Notes: generated from the sequence alone by a model not told the origin. 64,000 nt of DNA from Nocardia pneumoniae NBRC 100136 (GCF_000308755.1 NZ_BAGF01000076.1:1-64000), one strand, 5' to 3'; positions 24,383-32,778 are shown, numbered from the stretch's first letter. Numbers and translations: made by a program.

Positions 24383-24663
24383 CCGTCCACCTTGCGTTCG
24401 GACTCGATGTCGCTCGGCACAGTGTCCCAGGTTCTCCCTGGGAGAACCCGGCCCGCACCGTCGGCCAAGTGCAACGGATCCTGCGCGCGTCGACCGGCGT
24501 AGCGCTGGCGTTCAGTTTCGGCGACGTTCTCACGAGCACGTCGGTTACGTTCACCGGATCGCGATGTGGCGTTGATCTCGGCCATGTTGGCAAAGAGTTC
24601 GTCCAGATCGTCGGCTGCGGCGTCGCCGTCTATGCGCGGCTTATTCGGCTGAGCCGACTTCAC
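24361..24663 (-). CDS. Small hypothetical protein upstream of the leucine-rich gene
   Basis: A 100-residue charged protein (GTG start) with an acidic helix AAADDLDELFANMAEINATS and a basic stretch GERNRRARENVAETERQR. No domain is recognised. It overlaps the next gene by 22 bases in another frame, as co-translated partners often do. It may be genuine, but length and composition alone do not prove it. Confidence 0.35.
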   Translation of the reverse strand: MKSAQPNKPRIDGDAAADDLDELFANMAEINATSRSGERNRRARENVAETERQRYAGRRAQDPLHLADGAGRVLPGRTWDTVPSDIESERKVDGWTVLNR

Positions 24664-24669
24664 GGCTGC

Positions 24670-24885
24670 TCATCGAATGGCCGTGCCGCCTCCGCCTGAC
24701 AGGCTGCTGATCGCGCAGACCAGCGCCACGAACGGGTCGGTGATACCACCACAGCTCCCTGCGACCGACACTGCCGGTGCGGGCGCCTGCGGTTCGAGCG
24801 GCAACGGCGCCGCGGCGGCCGCCCCAGCACCGGTCAGGGTTGCGGCACCGATCAGGGCGGCGGCAAATCCACGTACTGCGAACAT
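24670..24885 (-). CDS. Very small secreted protein
   Basis: A 71-residue product with a clear signal peptide (MFAVRGFAAALIGAATLTGA, cleavage near AAAAAP) and a short mature tail with two cysteines (AGSCGGITDPFVALVCAISS). The start at 24885 has GAGGAG upstream. Mature length is about 45 residues. The Gly/Ser-rich end SSLSGGGGTAIR is typical of small exported actinobacterial peptides of unknown role. Confidence 0.65.
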   Translation of the reverse strand: MFAVRGFAAALIGAATLTGAGAAAAAPLPLEPQAPAPAVSVAGSCGGITDPFVALVCAISSLSGGGGTAIR

Positions 24886-25384
24886 TCGAACTCCTCGTGT
24901 ATCGGGTAGACAGCCGAACCTATTCGGCAAGCCCTCACCACGCATGACCCGAATTGTGTTGTCCCCGAATCGGGCTGGTGGAGAACTCAGTGATTGATCG
25001 AAGCCAGGTCGCGGCAGCCTTGAGAACCCGGGATCCTCGGTTCGGGGCTTTCCCGCAATAGCTCTTCCACTCCGCCCGCATCGCTGAGGTCGACGTGGTG
25101 GCTGGTGTCTAATCCATGAGTAGCGCGATTGCAGCTGGTCTGTTGTCCTTCTGGTTGAGGTTCCCGCCTCCTCCGCCGTGTTGGTGGCCACTGTCGGTGC
25201 TGTGTTCCATCGTGACCGTGAACACCGAAGAACCGCAGTGGAAGTTCTTCGAATCCTTCTGCGACGGGGCCGCTGATGGAATCGGGGGTTCGTCGCGGGA
25301 GGGCGTAACCGCAAAAACTCCGGCGGCGCAAGCGGCTCCACTAGTTCGGCGGTGGCCTGCCGAAGTGTCGTCCCTCTCGACACG
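24886..25384. other. Long gap with no recognisable gene
   Basis: About 500 bases lie between the small secreted protein and the FAD monooxygenase. Open frames on both strands have no family signature or good ribosome site. The part next to 24885 should contain its promoter; nothing else was identified. Confidence 0.4.
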
Positions 25385-26608
25385 TTATGGGGACGCCGAC
25401 GAGGTGATCGGCGGCCCGGCTGGGACCCCGGAGTCCGGCACCCCCGCGTAGTCGGGCAGCTCGACGCCGTTGATCGCACGCTCGACCAGTTCGGTGAACC
25501 ATTCGCTGTCGAAATCGGGGCCCGGCCCGGCGTCCGGCCCGGGGACGTCGCGACTGCGAGCGTGCAATCGGCCGATCTCCTGGTTGGCCTCGACGAACGA
25601 GCGCATCCGCCCCTCGTAGGCGGCGAACCCGGCCTCCGGGTCCCACCCGGCGGCGGCCAGTTCACCGGCCAGCAGGTAGGCGCCGACCAGGGCCAGCCCG
25701 GTGCCCTGCCCGGACATCGGCGAGGAGCTGAACGCCGCATCCCCGAGCAGCCCCACCCGCCCGCTCGACCAGCGGTCCATCACCACCTGGGCGACCTGGT
25801 CGAGGTAGAAGTCCGGGGTGTCGTCCAGGTGCGCGAGGATGCGCGGGGTCAACCACCCCATACCGGCCATCCGCTCACGCAGCAGGCGCTTCTGAGCCGC
25901 GACGTCGCGGTAATCGACATCGAGGTCGACCGCGGGGAAGGAGAACATCGCCATCGCCCGGGTGGCGTCCTGGATCGGCCGCAGGCCCGCGGAGCGCCCG
26001 GACTCCTGGTAGTCGATCAACCAGCGATCCAGCCCGAACTCGTTGGGCACACTGTAAAAGGCCAGCACGTGCCCGAGATGGCGGACGAACCGCTCGTGCG
26101 GCCCGAAAACCATTGTGCGCAGCGCCGAATGCAGCCCGTCCGCCCCGACCACCAGCTCGAAACGCCGCCGATCGCCACCCGCGAAAGCCACGTCGACCCC
26201 GTCCGCGTCCTGGGTGAGTTCGGCGATCCGGTCGCCGAAGACGTACTCGACACCGTCGCGGGTGTCGTCGTAAAGCACCTGCGATAAGTCACCGCGCAGG
26301 ATCTCGATCTCCGCGATGAATCCGTCGCCGCCGTCGTCGTCCGCGCGATAGGTCTCCAGCACGTTGCCGTCCACGTCCACGGTGTACGCGCCGATGGTCT
26401 GGGTGCAGGCCGCGCGCACCGCCGCGTCCAGCCCCATCCGCCGAATGACCTCCTTGGCCACCCCGCGCGCGTCCACCGCCTGCCCACCCGGACGCAACGC
26501 GGGAGCCCGCTCCACCACGGTCACCTCGGCCCCCCGCCGACGCAACCAGTGGGCCAGCGCGGGCCCCGCGATGCTCGCCCCCGCCACCAACACCCGGGTA
26601 CCGCTCAC
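25385..26608 (-). CDS. FAD-dependent monooxygenase
   Basis: A 407-residue class A flavoprotein monooxygenase. The N-terminus has VLVAGASIAGPALAHWLRRR with an E ending the second strand (VVERAP), the middle DG motif VVGADGLHSALR, and the second FAD motif GRVGLLGDAAFSSSPMSGQG, then TGLALVGAYLLAGEL. The family hydroxylates aromatic or polycyclic compounds, including some antibiotics. It appears complete and stands alone. The C-terminal tail is Pro/Asp-rich (DVPGPDAGPGPDFDSEW). The substrate cannot be inferred. It is distinct in sequence from the monooxygenase at 7148-8293. Confidence 0.85.
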   Translation of the reverse strand: MSGTRVLVAGASIAGPALAHWLRRRGAEVTVVERAPALRPGGQAVDARGVAKEVIRRMGLDAAVRAACTQTIGAYTVDVDGNVLETYRADDDGGDGFIAEIEILRGDLSQVLYDDTRDGVEYVFGDRIAELTQDADGVDVAFAGGDRRRFELVVGADGLHSALRTMVFGPHERFVRHLGHVLAFYSVPNEFGLDRWLIDYQESGRSAGLRPIQDATRAMAMFSFPAVDLDVDYRDVAAQKRLLRERMAGMGWLTPRILAHLDDTPDFYLDQVAQVVMDRWSSGRVGLLGDAAFSSSPMSGQGTGLALVGAYLLAGELAAAGWDPEAGFAAYEGRMRSFVEANQEIGRLHARSRDVPGPDAGPGPDFDSEWFTELVERAINGVELPDYAGVPDSGVPAGPPITSSASP

Positions 26609-26876
26609 TGCGCCCCCTGCTCACCCGTCCGGATCACTGTCCGGATCGTTTGCCGCCGCGCGGGGTCCTCGACGCTCATCAGTGCCTCCCTGTGTTTCCG
26701 CCCGCGCTGAACGGTCCCAGCGCAGGCTCACCGCTGTCGGTGTATCCAGCGGTATCGACGACGGATCCACACGAAATTCATCGGTGCAGCCGAGATCGTG
26801 TCCACGCTCCTGCGAACACCCTGACCGCGGCCCAGATCGCGGGCCCGGCCGGTCTCGGCGACGTGTATGCGGCGCC

Positions 26877-27110
26877 ATGGCAAAACCCTGGACAGCGGCC
26901 GCTCAGGAACTGCTCGATCTCGGCGGCACGCTGGGTGACCTGCGCCTGCGCAACCCGCTACAGCCGTGGCAGAAGAACGACCTCAACGACCTGTAGGCCC
27001 TGTCGATCGCCATACCCTACTGCGGCGTGGTGGTCACCGAGCGTCAGCGGGCTGGCCATATCAACCGGCTCGGACGGCCGAGCAGTACGCATCCGGCGGA
27101 GGCAGTTCAT
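26877..27110 (+). pseudogene. Decayed hypothetical gene with in-frame stop
   Basis: From ATG 26877 the frame reads LRLRNPLQPWQKNDLNDL, then TAG (26994-26996), then ALSIAIPYCGVVVTERQRAG and HINRLGR in the same frame. The NDLxDLxALSxAxPYC pattern looks like a conserved actinobacterial protein I cannot name. The nonsense codon in an otherwise continuous sequence argues for a pseudogene. Confidence 0.4.
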
Positions 27111-27207
27111 TGGTCCGTGAATTCGCCGTTCTGCCACGGCTTTTCGCGGTTTGTGGGTAGCATTCCAGCGGTGGTCGGGCGACTACATCGGCGGGTAAGG
27201 GGTGTTG

Positions 27208-27801
27208 ATGGAAGTGCAGGATGTCCACCACTCATACGGCAGGCGGTCGGTGCTGAATGGCGTCGATCTCGCACTACCTCCCCGGGTGCTGGTTGGCGTC
27301 GTCGGTGAGAACGGGACGGGCAAGTCAACGCTGTTGAAGGTTCTCTCGGGAGAGTTACGTCCGCACCGGGGAGTTGTCCGCCACCGTGGGCGGTTCGGTT
27401 ACTGCCCGCAGCAGGTCATCTTGAACGATGCGTTCACGGTTCGCCAGCACCTGGACTTCTTCGCCGCGGCCTATGCGGTTACGGATCTACGGCGGGCCGA
27501 GGAGACCATGGAGATTCTGCGTTTCTCCGAATACGCCGATGAGCGGGTCGCGACGTTGAGCGGCGGCACCCGGCAGAAGCTCAACCTGACGCTCGCGGTG
27601 CTGCACGACCCGCAGGTTCTGCTGCTCGACGAGCCGTATCAAGGCTTCGACTGGGAAACGTATCTGCGTTTCTGGGATTTGGTCGCGCAGTTCCGTGACA
27701 CCGGTGGCTCGGTTCTGGTCGTGTCGCATCTGGCCTACGACACCGACCGGCTGGATCAGGTGTGGCGATTGCGCGACGGTGTCCTACAGGGCAGAGAGTA
27801 G
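27208..27801 (+). CDS. ABC transporter ATP-binding protein
   Basis: A 197-residue ABC ATPase with Walker A VVGENGTGKSTLLKVLSGE, Q-loop region GYCPQQVILND, signature TLSGGTRQKLNL, Walker B PQVLLLDEPYQGFD and H-loop VLVVSHLAYD. It is single-domain and short, as in exporters whose ATPase and permease are separate. The ATG at 27208 follows AAGGGG; a GTG at 27202 is an alternative. The permease gene begins eight bases after its stop, so the two form a transporter. The convergent terpene synthase fusion downstream raises the possibility of terpenoid export, but nothing proves it. Confidence 0.9.
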   Translation: MEVQDVHHSYGRRSVLNGVDLALPPRVLVGVVGENGTGKSTLLKVLSGELRPHRGVVRHRGRFGYCPQQVILNDAFTVRQHLDFFAAAYAVTDLRRAEETMEILRFSEYADERVATLSGGTRQKLNLTLAVLHDPQVLLLDEPYQGFDWETYLRFWDLVAQFRDTGGSVLVVSHLAYDTDRLDQVWRLRDGVLQGRE

Positions 27802-27808
27802 TAATCGG

Positions 27809-28606
27809 ATGAATGTAGGGCTGTTTGTGACAGCCACGCGCTACGGTCTGGTCGAGCATGCTCGTAACCGGTTCGCCATGGTGTTGGTTGCTGTCTTCAT
27901 CCCCGTGTTTGTCACGCTGGCGGGCCTGATCATCACCGATACACAGGTACCGTTCCGGCTTCGAGACACCGATGTGGTCCTGCGGGCCAACGGCAATGAG
28001 CTCGCCCAGATTTCGGGCGCCCTGACCGCGGCCTGTCTGATCATCGGGTTCATGATGTTCGCGGCGACGTTCAGCAGCGGGGCGTTCGACCGGCGTTTGT
28101 GTATGGCCGGGTATCCCCGGGTCGCTTTGGGTCTGGCGAAGGTCGCTTGCCTGGTGGTGGCTTCGATGGTGGTCAGCGCTTACGCCACCATCGCTATCTG
28201 CTTTTCTTGGTCGCCGCGGCAGCCGATCGTGCTGGCCGCGGCGCTGTTCTGCGACGCGATGACCTACGGGGCGCTCGGTGTCGTGTTCGGCACGCTGCTG
28301 CGCCGGGAGGTGGAGGGCATGTTCGCGATCGCGATGATCAGCTGCTTCGACATGGTCGTGCAGAATCCTGTCGCCAGTATCGGGGCGGACAGTGATGTCG
28401 TGCGGTGGCTGCCCTCCTACGGTGCGATGCAGGCTGCGACCGCGGCCGGTTTCTCCGACACCACACTGTTCACGGGTTTGGCCGTGCAACTGGGCTGGTT
28501 CACCGCGAGCGTTCTGGTCGGGCTGGTCACTTTCCATCTGCGCACCCGTTCGGCTCTCAGCCCCACGATGCCGATCGGCGTGCCCGGACAGCCTGCGAAG
28601 CATTGA
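27809..28606 (+). CDS. ABC transporter permease (ABC-2 type)
   Basis: A 265-residue membrane protein with about six predicted spans (for example FAMVLVAVFIPVFVTLAGLI, SGALTAACLIIGFMMFAATF, ACLVVASMVVSAYATIAI, GLAVQLGWFTASVLVGLVTF). Its layout is that of ABC-2 exporter permeases, with no substrate-binding protein nearby. It pairs with the ATPase just upstream; two of each would make the working exporter. Transcription ends at the hairpin 28611-28651 shared with the convergent terpene synthase gene. The substrate is unknown. Confidence 0.82.
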   Translation: MNVGLFVTATRYGLVEHARNRFAMVLVAVFIPVFVTLAGLIITDTQVPFRLRDTDVVLRANGNELAQISGALTAACLIIGFMMFAATFSSGAFDRRLCMAGYPRVALGLAKVACLVVASMVVSAYATIAICFSWSPRQPIVLAAALFCDAMTYGALGVVFGTLLRREVEGMFAIAMISCFDMVVQNPVASIGADSDVVRWLPSYGAMQAATAAGFSDTTLFTGLAVQLGWFTASVLVGLVTFHLRTRSALSPTMPIGVPGQPAKH

Positions 28607-28610
28607 CCGG

Positions 28611-28651
28611 TGTCCCGCACGACACCACCATCTGGTGAATCGTGCGGGACA
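28611..28651. terminator. Bidirectional hairpin between ABC exporter and terpene synthase
   Basis: TGTCCCGCACGA (28611-28622) pairs perfectly with TCGTGCGGGACA (28640-28651). Inside, CACCA pairs with TGGTG around a five-base loop, with a two-base bulge. It lies between two converging stops, so it can end both transcripts. Confidence 0.8.
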
Positions 28652-28674
28652 ACACGCTCGCCGCCAACGCAGGA

Positions 28675-30693
28675 CTACGGCGCGGTGTGCGCCGGAAGGG
28701 TGGCCGGGTAGTAGATCTCTCGGCGCAGTCGTTCCAGGTCCGGCTCCGGCCCTTCGGAAGCGGAGGTTTGCGTGTGCCGATCGCTCTGCGGCACCGACAA
28801 CGCCACGTTCGTCAGCGTTTCGAAGATCGACGCGTACTTCTTCCCCTGGCCGGACAGACCGGGAAGGATGCGCAGCAGCGCGGGGATGTATCGGGTCACC
28901 GCGTCGAGCTGGGCGCGGCGCTCGGCGAGCTGGCGCTGTACCTGCTCGATGGCTTCGCCTCGGGTGCATCCGGTCTCGTGACGGACCGCCCGGACAAGGT
29001 TGTAGGGGACCTGGTCGGCCTCGTCTTGATCGAATCCCACCAGGTCGTTCTCTACGAATGCCACAAAGAAGGCGAGTTCCTCGAGACGGCGGATCACAGG
29101 ATGGCTGCGCAGCTTCGGCGGCAGTTCGAGGTCCTGGTACATCTCGATGGCGGCGAGGAGGACGTCGTACCCGCTGGTCGCTCTCCGCAGCGGCAGATAG
29201 TCAGCCGTGGAAGGGATGTAGCCGGTGATGCGATGGTTCGCTTCGCGTTCGCAGGCTTCGAACCATTCCTCGATGCCGTTGAGGACCCGCTGCTGCCAGC
29301 GGGCGCTGCGCCCCTCGCACAGACGCGGCCACAAACTCGCCCACGCGGTCGCGAGCGCGCCGTGCCGCCACGGTTTCTTCGGGTCCTGGCGCAGTGTTGC
29401 CACCAGGCCACGCCTCAGCGCGGTGATGGCTTGCGGGTCCCTCAGCCGCGGGTCCTCGAAGAGGTCGTCCCATAGAAGGGCCAGCATGCCCACACCGAGG
29501 ACCGTTTGTTCACGGGTCGCGTCCGTGGGGGCCAAGGCTGGGGCCACGGCTGCCACCAGCTCGAACGCCCCTGTCCACCGGCGGTGGTCCAGCTCGGCCG
29601 CGGAGGCGGCAAGGCCGGTAGCCACCAGCCAACTCCTCACCCATTCCATGACCGGCGGAGGGAACGCCGCATGGTGGGCCACGGGTGCCTGGGGCGAGGG
29701 CGGGGAGACTGCGGGAACAGGAGTTCGTCGGTCGAGTATGGACCGGGCGTAGGCGGTCATCGCGTGGTGGGAGCGCGGGTCGACGGGCAGGGCGGCGAGC
29801 TGACCCGCGGCCTGGTCGAGGAATTCATCGGCCATCGCTTGTGCTTCGTCCACGGCGCCGGAGGCGATGACGAGCTCCCGGGCGTGTGCGGCTTCCTCGG
29901 CCGTCATCGCTCTGCGCAGCAGACGGGCAAGGTCCCCGTCGCGGGCAGCTGCGCGGATCACGGGCAACGTGTAGATCCCTTCGGACAAATCGGCGTTGAC
30001 GGGCTTGCCCATCGCTTCGGCCGTCGAGGTCAAGTCGAGGATGTCGTCATACAACTGATAGGCCAGCCCGAACTGCCGGCCGAACAGGGCCAGCGCCTCT
30101 TGCTGATCGTCGGGCGCACCGGCCTGCATCGCGCCCAGCCTGCAGGCCAGCGAGATCAGCGCGGCGGTCTTGCCGTCGATCGAGTCCAGGTAGGCCTGCT
30201 CGCCGCGGGCCTCATACAGGTCGGCGGCCTCGATCACCACGCCCGCGCACATCTGCTTGGCTGCGCTGGTTCCAGCGAGAACTTCGCGCTGGCCCAGTTC
30301 GGCCAGCAGGTGCGCGCCCTCCATCGTCACCAAGTCCCCACCCAGCACAGCCATATGCGAACCCCACACCGCGTTGGCGCTGGGACGGCCTCGACGCTCG
30401 TAGGCGTGGTCGATGACGTCGTCGTGGTAGAGCGAGCCCAGGTGCAGCAACTCGACGGCGGCGGCGGCGCGCACCGCGCGGTCGTCGGCTGGTGCTGCGG
30501 GATCGGTGAGCAGGTAGTACGACAGCAGCGTCAACGTCGGACGCACCAGGCGACGAGATGTGTCCGGGCCCTCGTCGGTGAGCGCGGTCAGCTCCGGCCT
30601 GCCCTGGAGCCGGACGGGTCCGAGAACGTCACGGACCCGGTCCAAGTCGGCCTTCAGATGCGGAAAGACAGCAGAATCGATTTCACTGGGCAC
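28675..30693 (-). CDS. Fused polyprenyl diphosphate synthase-class I terpene cyclase
   Basis: A 672-residue two-domain enzyme. Domain 1 (about 1-322) is a trans-polyprenyl diphosphate synthase: first Asp-rich motif LGSLYHDDVIDHAYERRGRP (91-95), second LAYQLYDDILDLT (216-220); the small residue five before the first motif resembles medium/long-chain synthases (GrcC type). A Pro-rich linker (322-348) follows. Domain 2 is a class I terpene cyclase: ALLWDDLFEDP (409-414), diphosphate-sensing arginine in YLPLRRATSGYDVLL, and metal site VENDLVGFDQDEADQ. The latter deviates from NDxxSxxxE (S to G, E to D), and the C-terminal RY pair is RH. A GTG at 30693 has AGGAG seven bases upstream; ATG 30717 is an alternative. 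One chain could make a prenyl diphosphate and cyclise it. The product is unknown. Confidence 0.85.
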   Translation of the reverse strand: MPSEIDSAVFPHLKADLDRVRDVLGPVRLQGRPELTALTDEGPDTSRRLVRPTLTLLSYYLLTDPAAPADDRAVRAAAAVELLHLGSLYHDDVIDHAYERRGRPSANAVWGSHMAVLGGDLVTMEGAHLLAELGQREVLAGTSAAKQMCAGVVIEAADLYEARGEQAYLDSIDGKTAALISLACRLGAMQAGAPDDQQEALALFGRQFGLAYQLYDDILDLTSTAEAMGKPVNADLSEGIYTLPVIRAAARDGDLARLLRRAMTAEEAAHARELVIASGAVDEAQAMADEFLDQAAGQLAALPVDPRSHHAMTAYARSILDRRTPVPAVSPPSPQAPVAHHAAFPPPVMEWVRSWLVATGLAASAAELDHRRWTGAFELVAAVAPALAPTDATREQTVLGVGMLALLWDDLFEDPRLRDPQAITALRRGLVATLRQDPKKPWRHGALATAWASLWPRLCEGRSARWQQRVLNGIEEWFEACEREANHRITGYIPSTADYLPLRRATSGYDVLLAAIEMYQDLELPPKLRSHPVIRRLEELAFFVAFVENDLVGFDQDEADQVPYNLVRAVRHETGCTRGEAIEQVQRQLAERRAQLDAVTRYIPALLRILPGLSGQGKKYASIFETLTNVALSVPQSDRHTQTSASEGPEPDLERLRREIYYPATLPAHTAP

Positions 30694-31186
30694 GCGCACG
30701 CTCCTCGCTGGGTACATCGCTCATCCACAACACCGTCGATCACGAGCATTTCACCACTCCCGCGCGAAAAATGTTGGCAGAACACGGGTTTGGCTTGTAT
30801 CGACCCGAGTGATACGTCTCTGCGAGTGTCCGGATCGAGATCGATGACCGAATGGTCAACCGGCTGCGCGCGGCCGAATTCATCGCATCGGTTGCCCTGC
30901 AACACACCCGCTGCTCACGCGAATATGCGATCGGAACGTCATGGGCTGGGCGACAGCGGTGACCGGGCGCAGCCGCAAACCGGTACCTGATTCCCCCGCT
31001 CGCGCCAGACGCCGCCGTAGCAACCACAGCGATATTTGCCGCACCGCCACCCGCGACGGATTCAGCCGCCACCTCGACCCGGGAAATCCCACCCGGCATC
31101 TAATCGACTCCCCCGCGCGCCAGGACAGGCCGGTCACCGCGGTATCCACGGGCTGCTTGCCACCGCCGTCTGACGGAGCGGCCCTG
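30694..31186. other. Upstream region of the terpene synthase fusion
   Basis: About 490 bases contain no supported gene. The end near 30694 should hold the leftward promoter; AT-richer sequence around 30750-30800 (AAAATGTTGGCAG) fits this, but no clear -35/-10 pair was assigned. The rest shows no repeat or RNA signature. Confidence 0.4.
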
Positions 31187-31816
31187 TCAGGCGGCGAAGA
31201 CGGTGCGGACGACGGACTCGTCGCCGTCGATCTCGACCAGTCCGAGGGTGCGGGCGTCGCTGAGAGTGAAGGCGCCGGCGGCGAGGCCGAGGACGGAGGC
31301 GGGGTCGGCGCGGACGGTCGCGTCGAGGTCTCGACCGTCGTGTGGGCCGACCTCGAAGCCGGAGGGCGTCGCGCGGAGCTGGAAGGGCGGGCCGCCGATC
31401 TCGAGACCGACCGTCGCCGAGGGGCGGACATCGACCCGGGTGTCGAGCAGGGCGGGGACGGCGAGGGTGAGCCACTCGGGGCGGAAGGAGTCGCCGTCGA
31501 GGCCGCGGACCATCAACGGGGTGGACCAGCGGATCAGGCTCTCGATCGGCTGGCGCAGCTCGGCACCCCACGGCGTGAGGGCGTACTCCACTACGCTGCC
31601 CTCGCCGGCCAGTCGCCGCTCGACCACGCCCGAGGCCTCGAGGTCGCGGAGCCGGTCGGCGAGCAGGTTGGTCGCGATGCCGGGGAGGCCGTCGATCAGG
31701 TCCCGGTAGCGGGCGGGGGCAATGAGGAGCTGGCGGACGATGAGCAGGTTCCACCGATCGCCGACGACTTCGAGCGACCGGGCGAGCCCGCAGTACTGGC
31801 CGTAGCTGCGCATCAT
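31187..31816 (-). CDS. HxlR-family transcriptional regulator
   Basis: A 209-residue regulator. The N-terminal HxlR winged helix shows YGQYCGLARSLEVVGDRWNL, then LIVRQLLIAPARYRDLIDGL, then ATNLLADRLRDLEASGVVER, with a cysteine in the usual early position (QYC). A C-terminal domain of about 100 residues (VGLEIGGPPFQLRATPSGFE, DATVRADPASVLGLAAG) resembles an SCP2-like ligand pocket. Two adjacent ATGs (31816 and 31813) follow AGAAGGAA. It diverges from the dehalogenase homologue; the short intergenic region has repeated TCAAG elements. It probably regulates itself and that gene. Confidence 0.85.
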   Translation of the reverse strand: MMRSYGQYCGLARSLEVVGDRWNLLIVRQLLIAPARYRDLIDGLPGIATNLLADRLRDLEASGVVERRLAGEGSVVEYALTPWGAELRQPIESLIRWSTPLMVRGLDGDSFRPEWLTLAVPALLDTRVDVRPSATVGLEIGGPPFQLRATPSGFEVGPHDGRDLDATVRADPASVLGLAAGAFTLSDARTLGLVEIDGDESVVRTVFAA

Positions 31817-31825
31817 TTCCTTCTG

Positions 31826-31860
31826 CTTGATATTCTCAAGTGCGCGTGAAAGACTCAAGT
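31826..31860. promoter_or_regulatory. TCAAG repeats in the HxlR/dehalogenase intergenic region
   Basis: CTTGA-tattc-TCAAG (31826-31840) is an inverted repeat, and CTCAAGT occurs at 31835-31841 and again at 31854-31860, a 19-base period. Spacing and position suit a two-site operator for the HxlR regulator. Confidence 0.5.
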
Positions 31861-31890
31861 ATACCGCAGGATCGAGCCGAGAGGGCCGCC

Positions 31891-32778
31891 ATGGCCGATA
31901 CCACCGAGAGCGTGCGGCCCACCTGGGTCGACAACGACCTGTTCCCGTTCGAGAGCCGCTTCATCGATATCGGCGGGCACACCGTGCATTACGTCGACGA
32001 GGGGACCGGTCCCACACTGCTGTTCCTGCACGGCAACCCGACTTGGTCGTTCCTCTGGCGCGACGTGATCCGCGCGCTGCGCGGCGACTTCCGGTGCATC
32101 GCCCTGGACTACCCGGGCTTCGGGCTGTCGACGCCGAAGCCCGGCTACCGCTACCTGCCCGAGGAGCACGCAGACGTGGTCACCGGGTTCGTCGACGTGC
32201 TCGGCCTCGGTGGGGTCACTCTGGTCGGGCAAGACTGGGGCGGTCCGATCGGCCTGGCCACCGCGCAGCGGCGGCCGGGCGTCTTCGATCGACTGGTGCT
32301 CGCCAACACCTGGGCCTGGCCGGTCAACGGCGTTCTCCACTTCGAGGCCTTCTCTCGCATCATCGGCGGACTCCCGAGCCGCTTCCTGGTCCGACGGCTC
32401 AACCTCCTCGTCAACGCGTTCATCCCCACAGGACACCGAAGGCGGAAACCGACCACAGCCGAGATGACCCACTACCGTCGGGCGCTGGACACCCCCGAGC
32501 GGCGCCAGGCCTCCGCCGTACTCCCCGGCAGGGTCCTCGCCAGCCGGGGTTTCTTCGCCGAGGTCGAGGCAGGCCTTGCCGACCTCGCCCACCTGCCGAC
32601 ACTGATCGTTTGGGGCAACGCCGACATCGCCTTCCGTCCCCAGGAGCGCGAGCGCCTGGAAGCGACCTTCCCCGAGCACGAGACCGTGATCGTCGAGGGC
32701 GCCGGCACCTACGTGGAGTCCGACGCGCCCGAGGAGTTCGTCGCCGCGATCCGCGACTGGGCAGCGACGCAGCGCTGA
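31891..32778 (+). CDS. Haloalkane dehalogenase homologue lacking the catalytic histidine
   Basis: A 295-residue alpha/beta hydrolase of the haloalkane dehalogenase type. It has oxyanion and halide-binding HGNPTWSFLW (47-56), the aspartate nucleophile in TLVGQDWGGPIGL (D115, followed by the halide-binding W116), and the acid in VWGNADIAFRP (D245). The catalytic histidine, normally in GAGH(F/Y)xxE(D)AP, is replaced: GAGTYVESDAP has threonine 273 (codon ACC). In this family histidine activates the water that releases the ester intermediate, so the protein may form a stable covalent adduct or have lost activity. Start 31891 follows GAGAGG. It diverges from an HxlR regulator. Confidence 0.85.
   Translation: MADTTESVRPTWVDNDLFPFESRFIDIGGHTVHYVDEGTGPTLLFLHGNPTWSFLWRDVIRALRGDFRCIALDYPGFGLSTPKPGYRYLPEEHADVVTGFVDVLGLGGVTLVGQDWGGPIGLATAQRRPGVFDRLVLANTWAWPVNGVLHFEAFSRIIGGLPSRFLVRRLNLLVNAFIPTGHRRRKPTTAEMTHYRRALDTPERRQASAVLPGRVLASRGFFAEVEAGLADLAHLPTLIVWGNADIAFRPQERERLEATFPEHETVIVEGAGTYVESDAPEEFVAAIRDWAATQR

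Noticed and set aside
25116..25451. Plus-strand 111-codon frame with a Pro-rich hydrophobic start
   Set aside because: No ribosome site or family match, and it runs into the antisense of the FAD monooxygenase.
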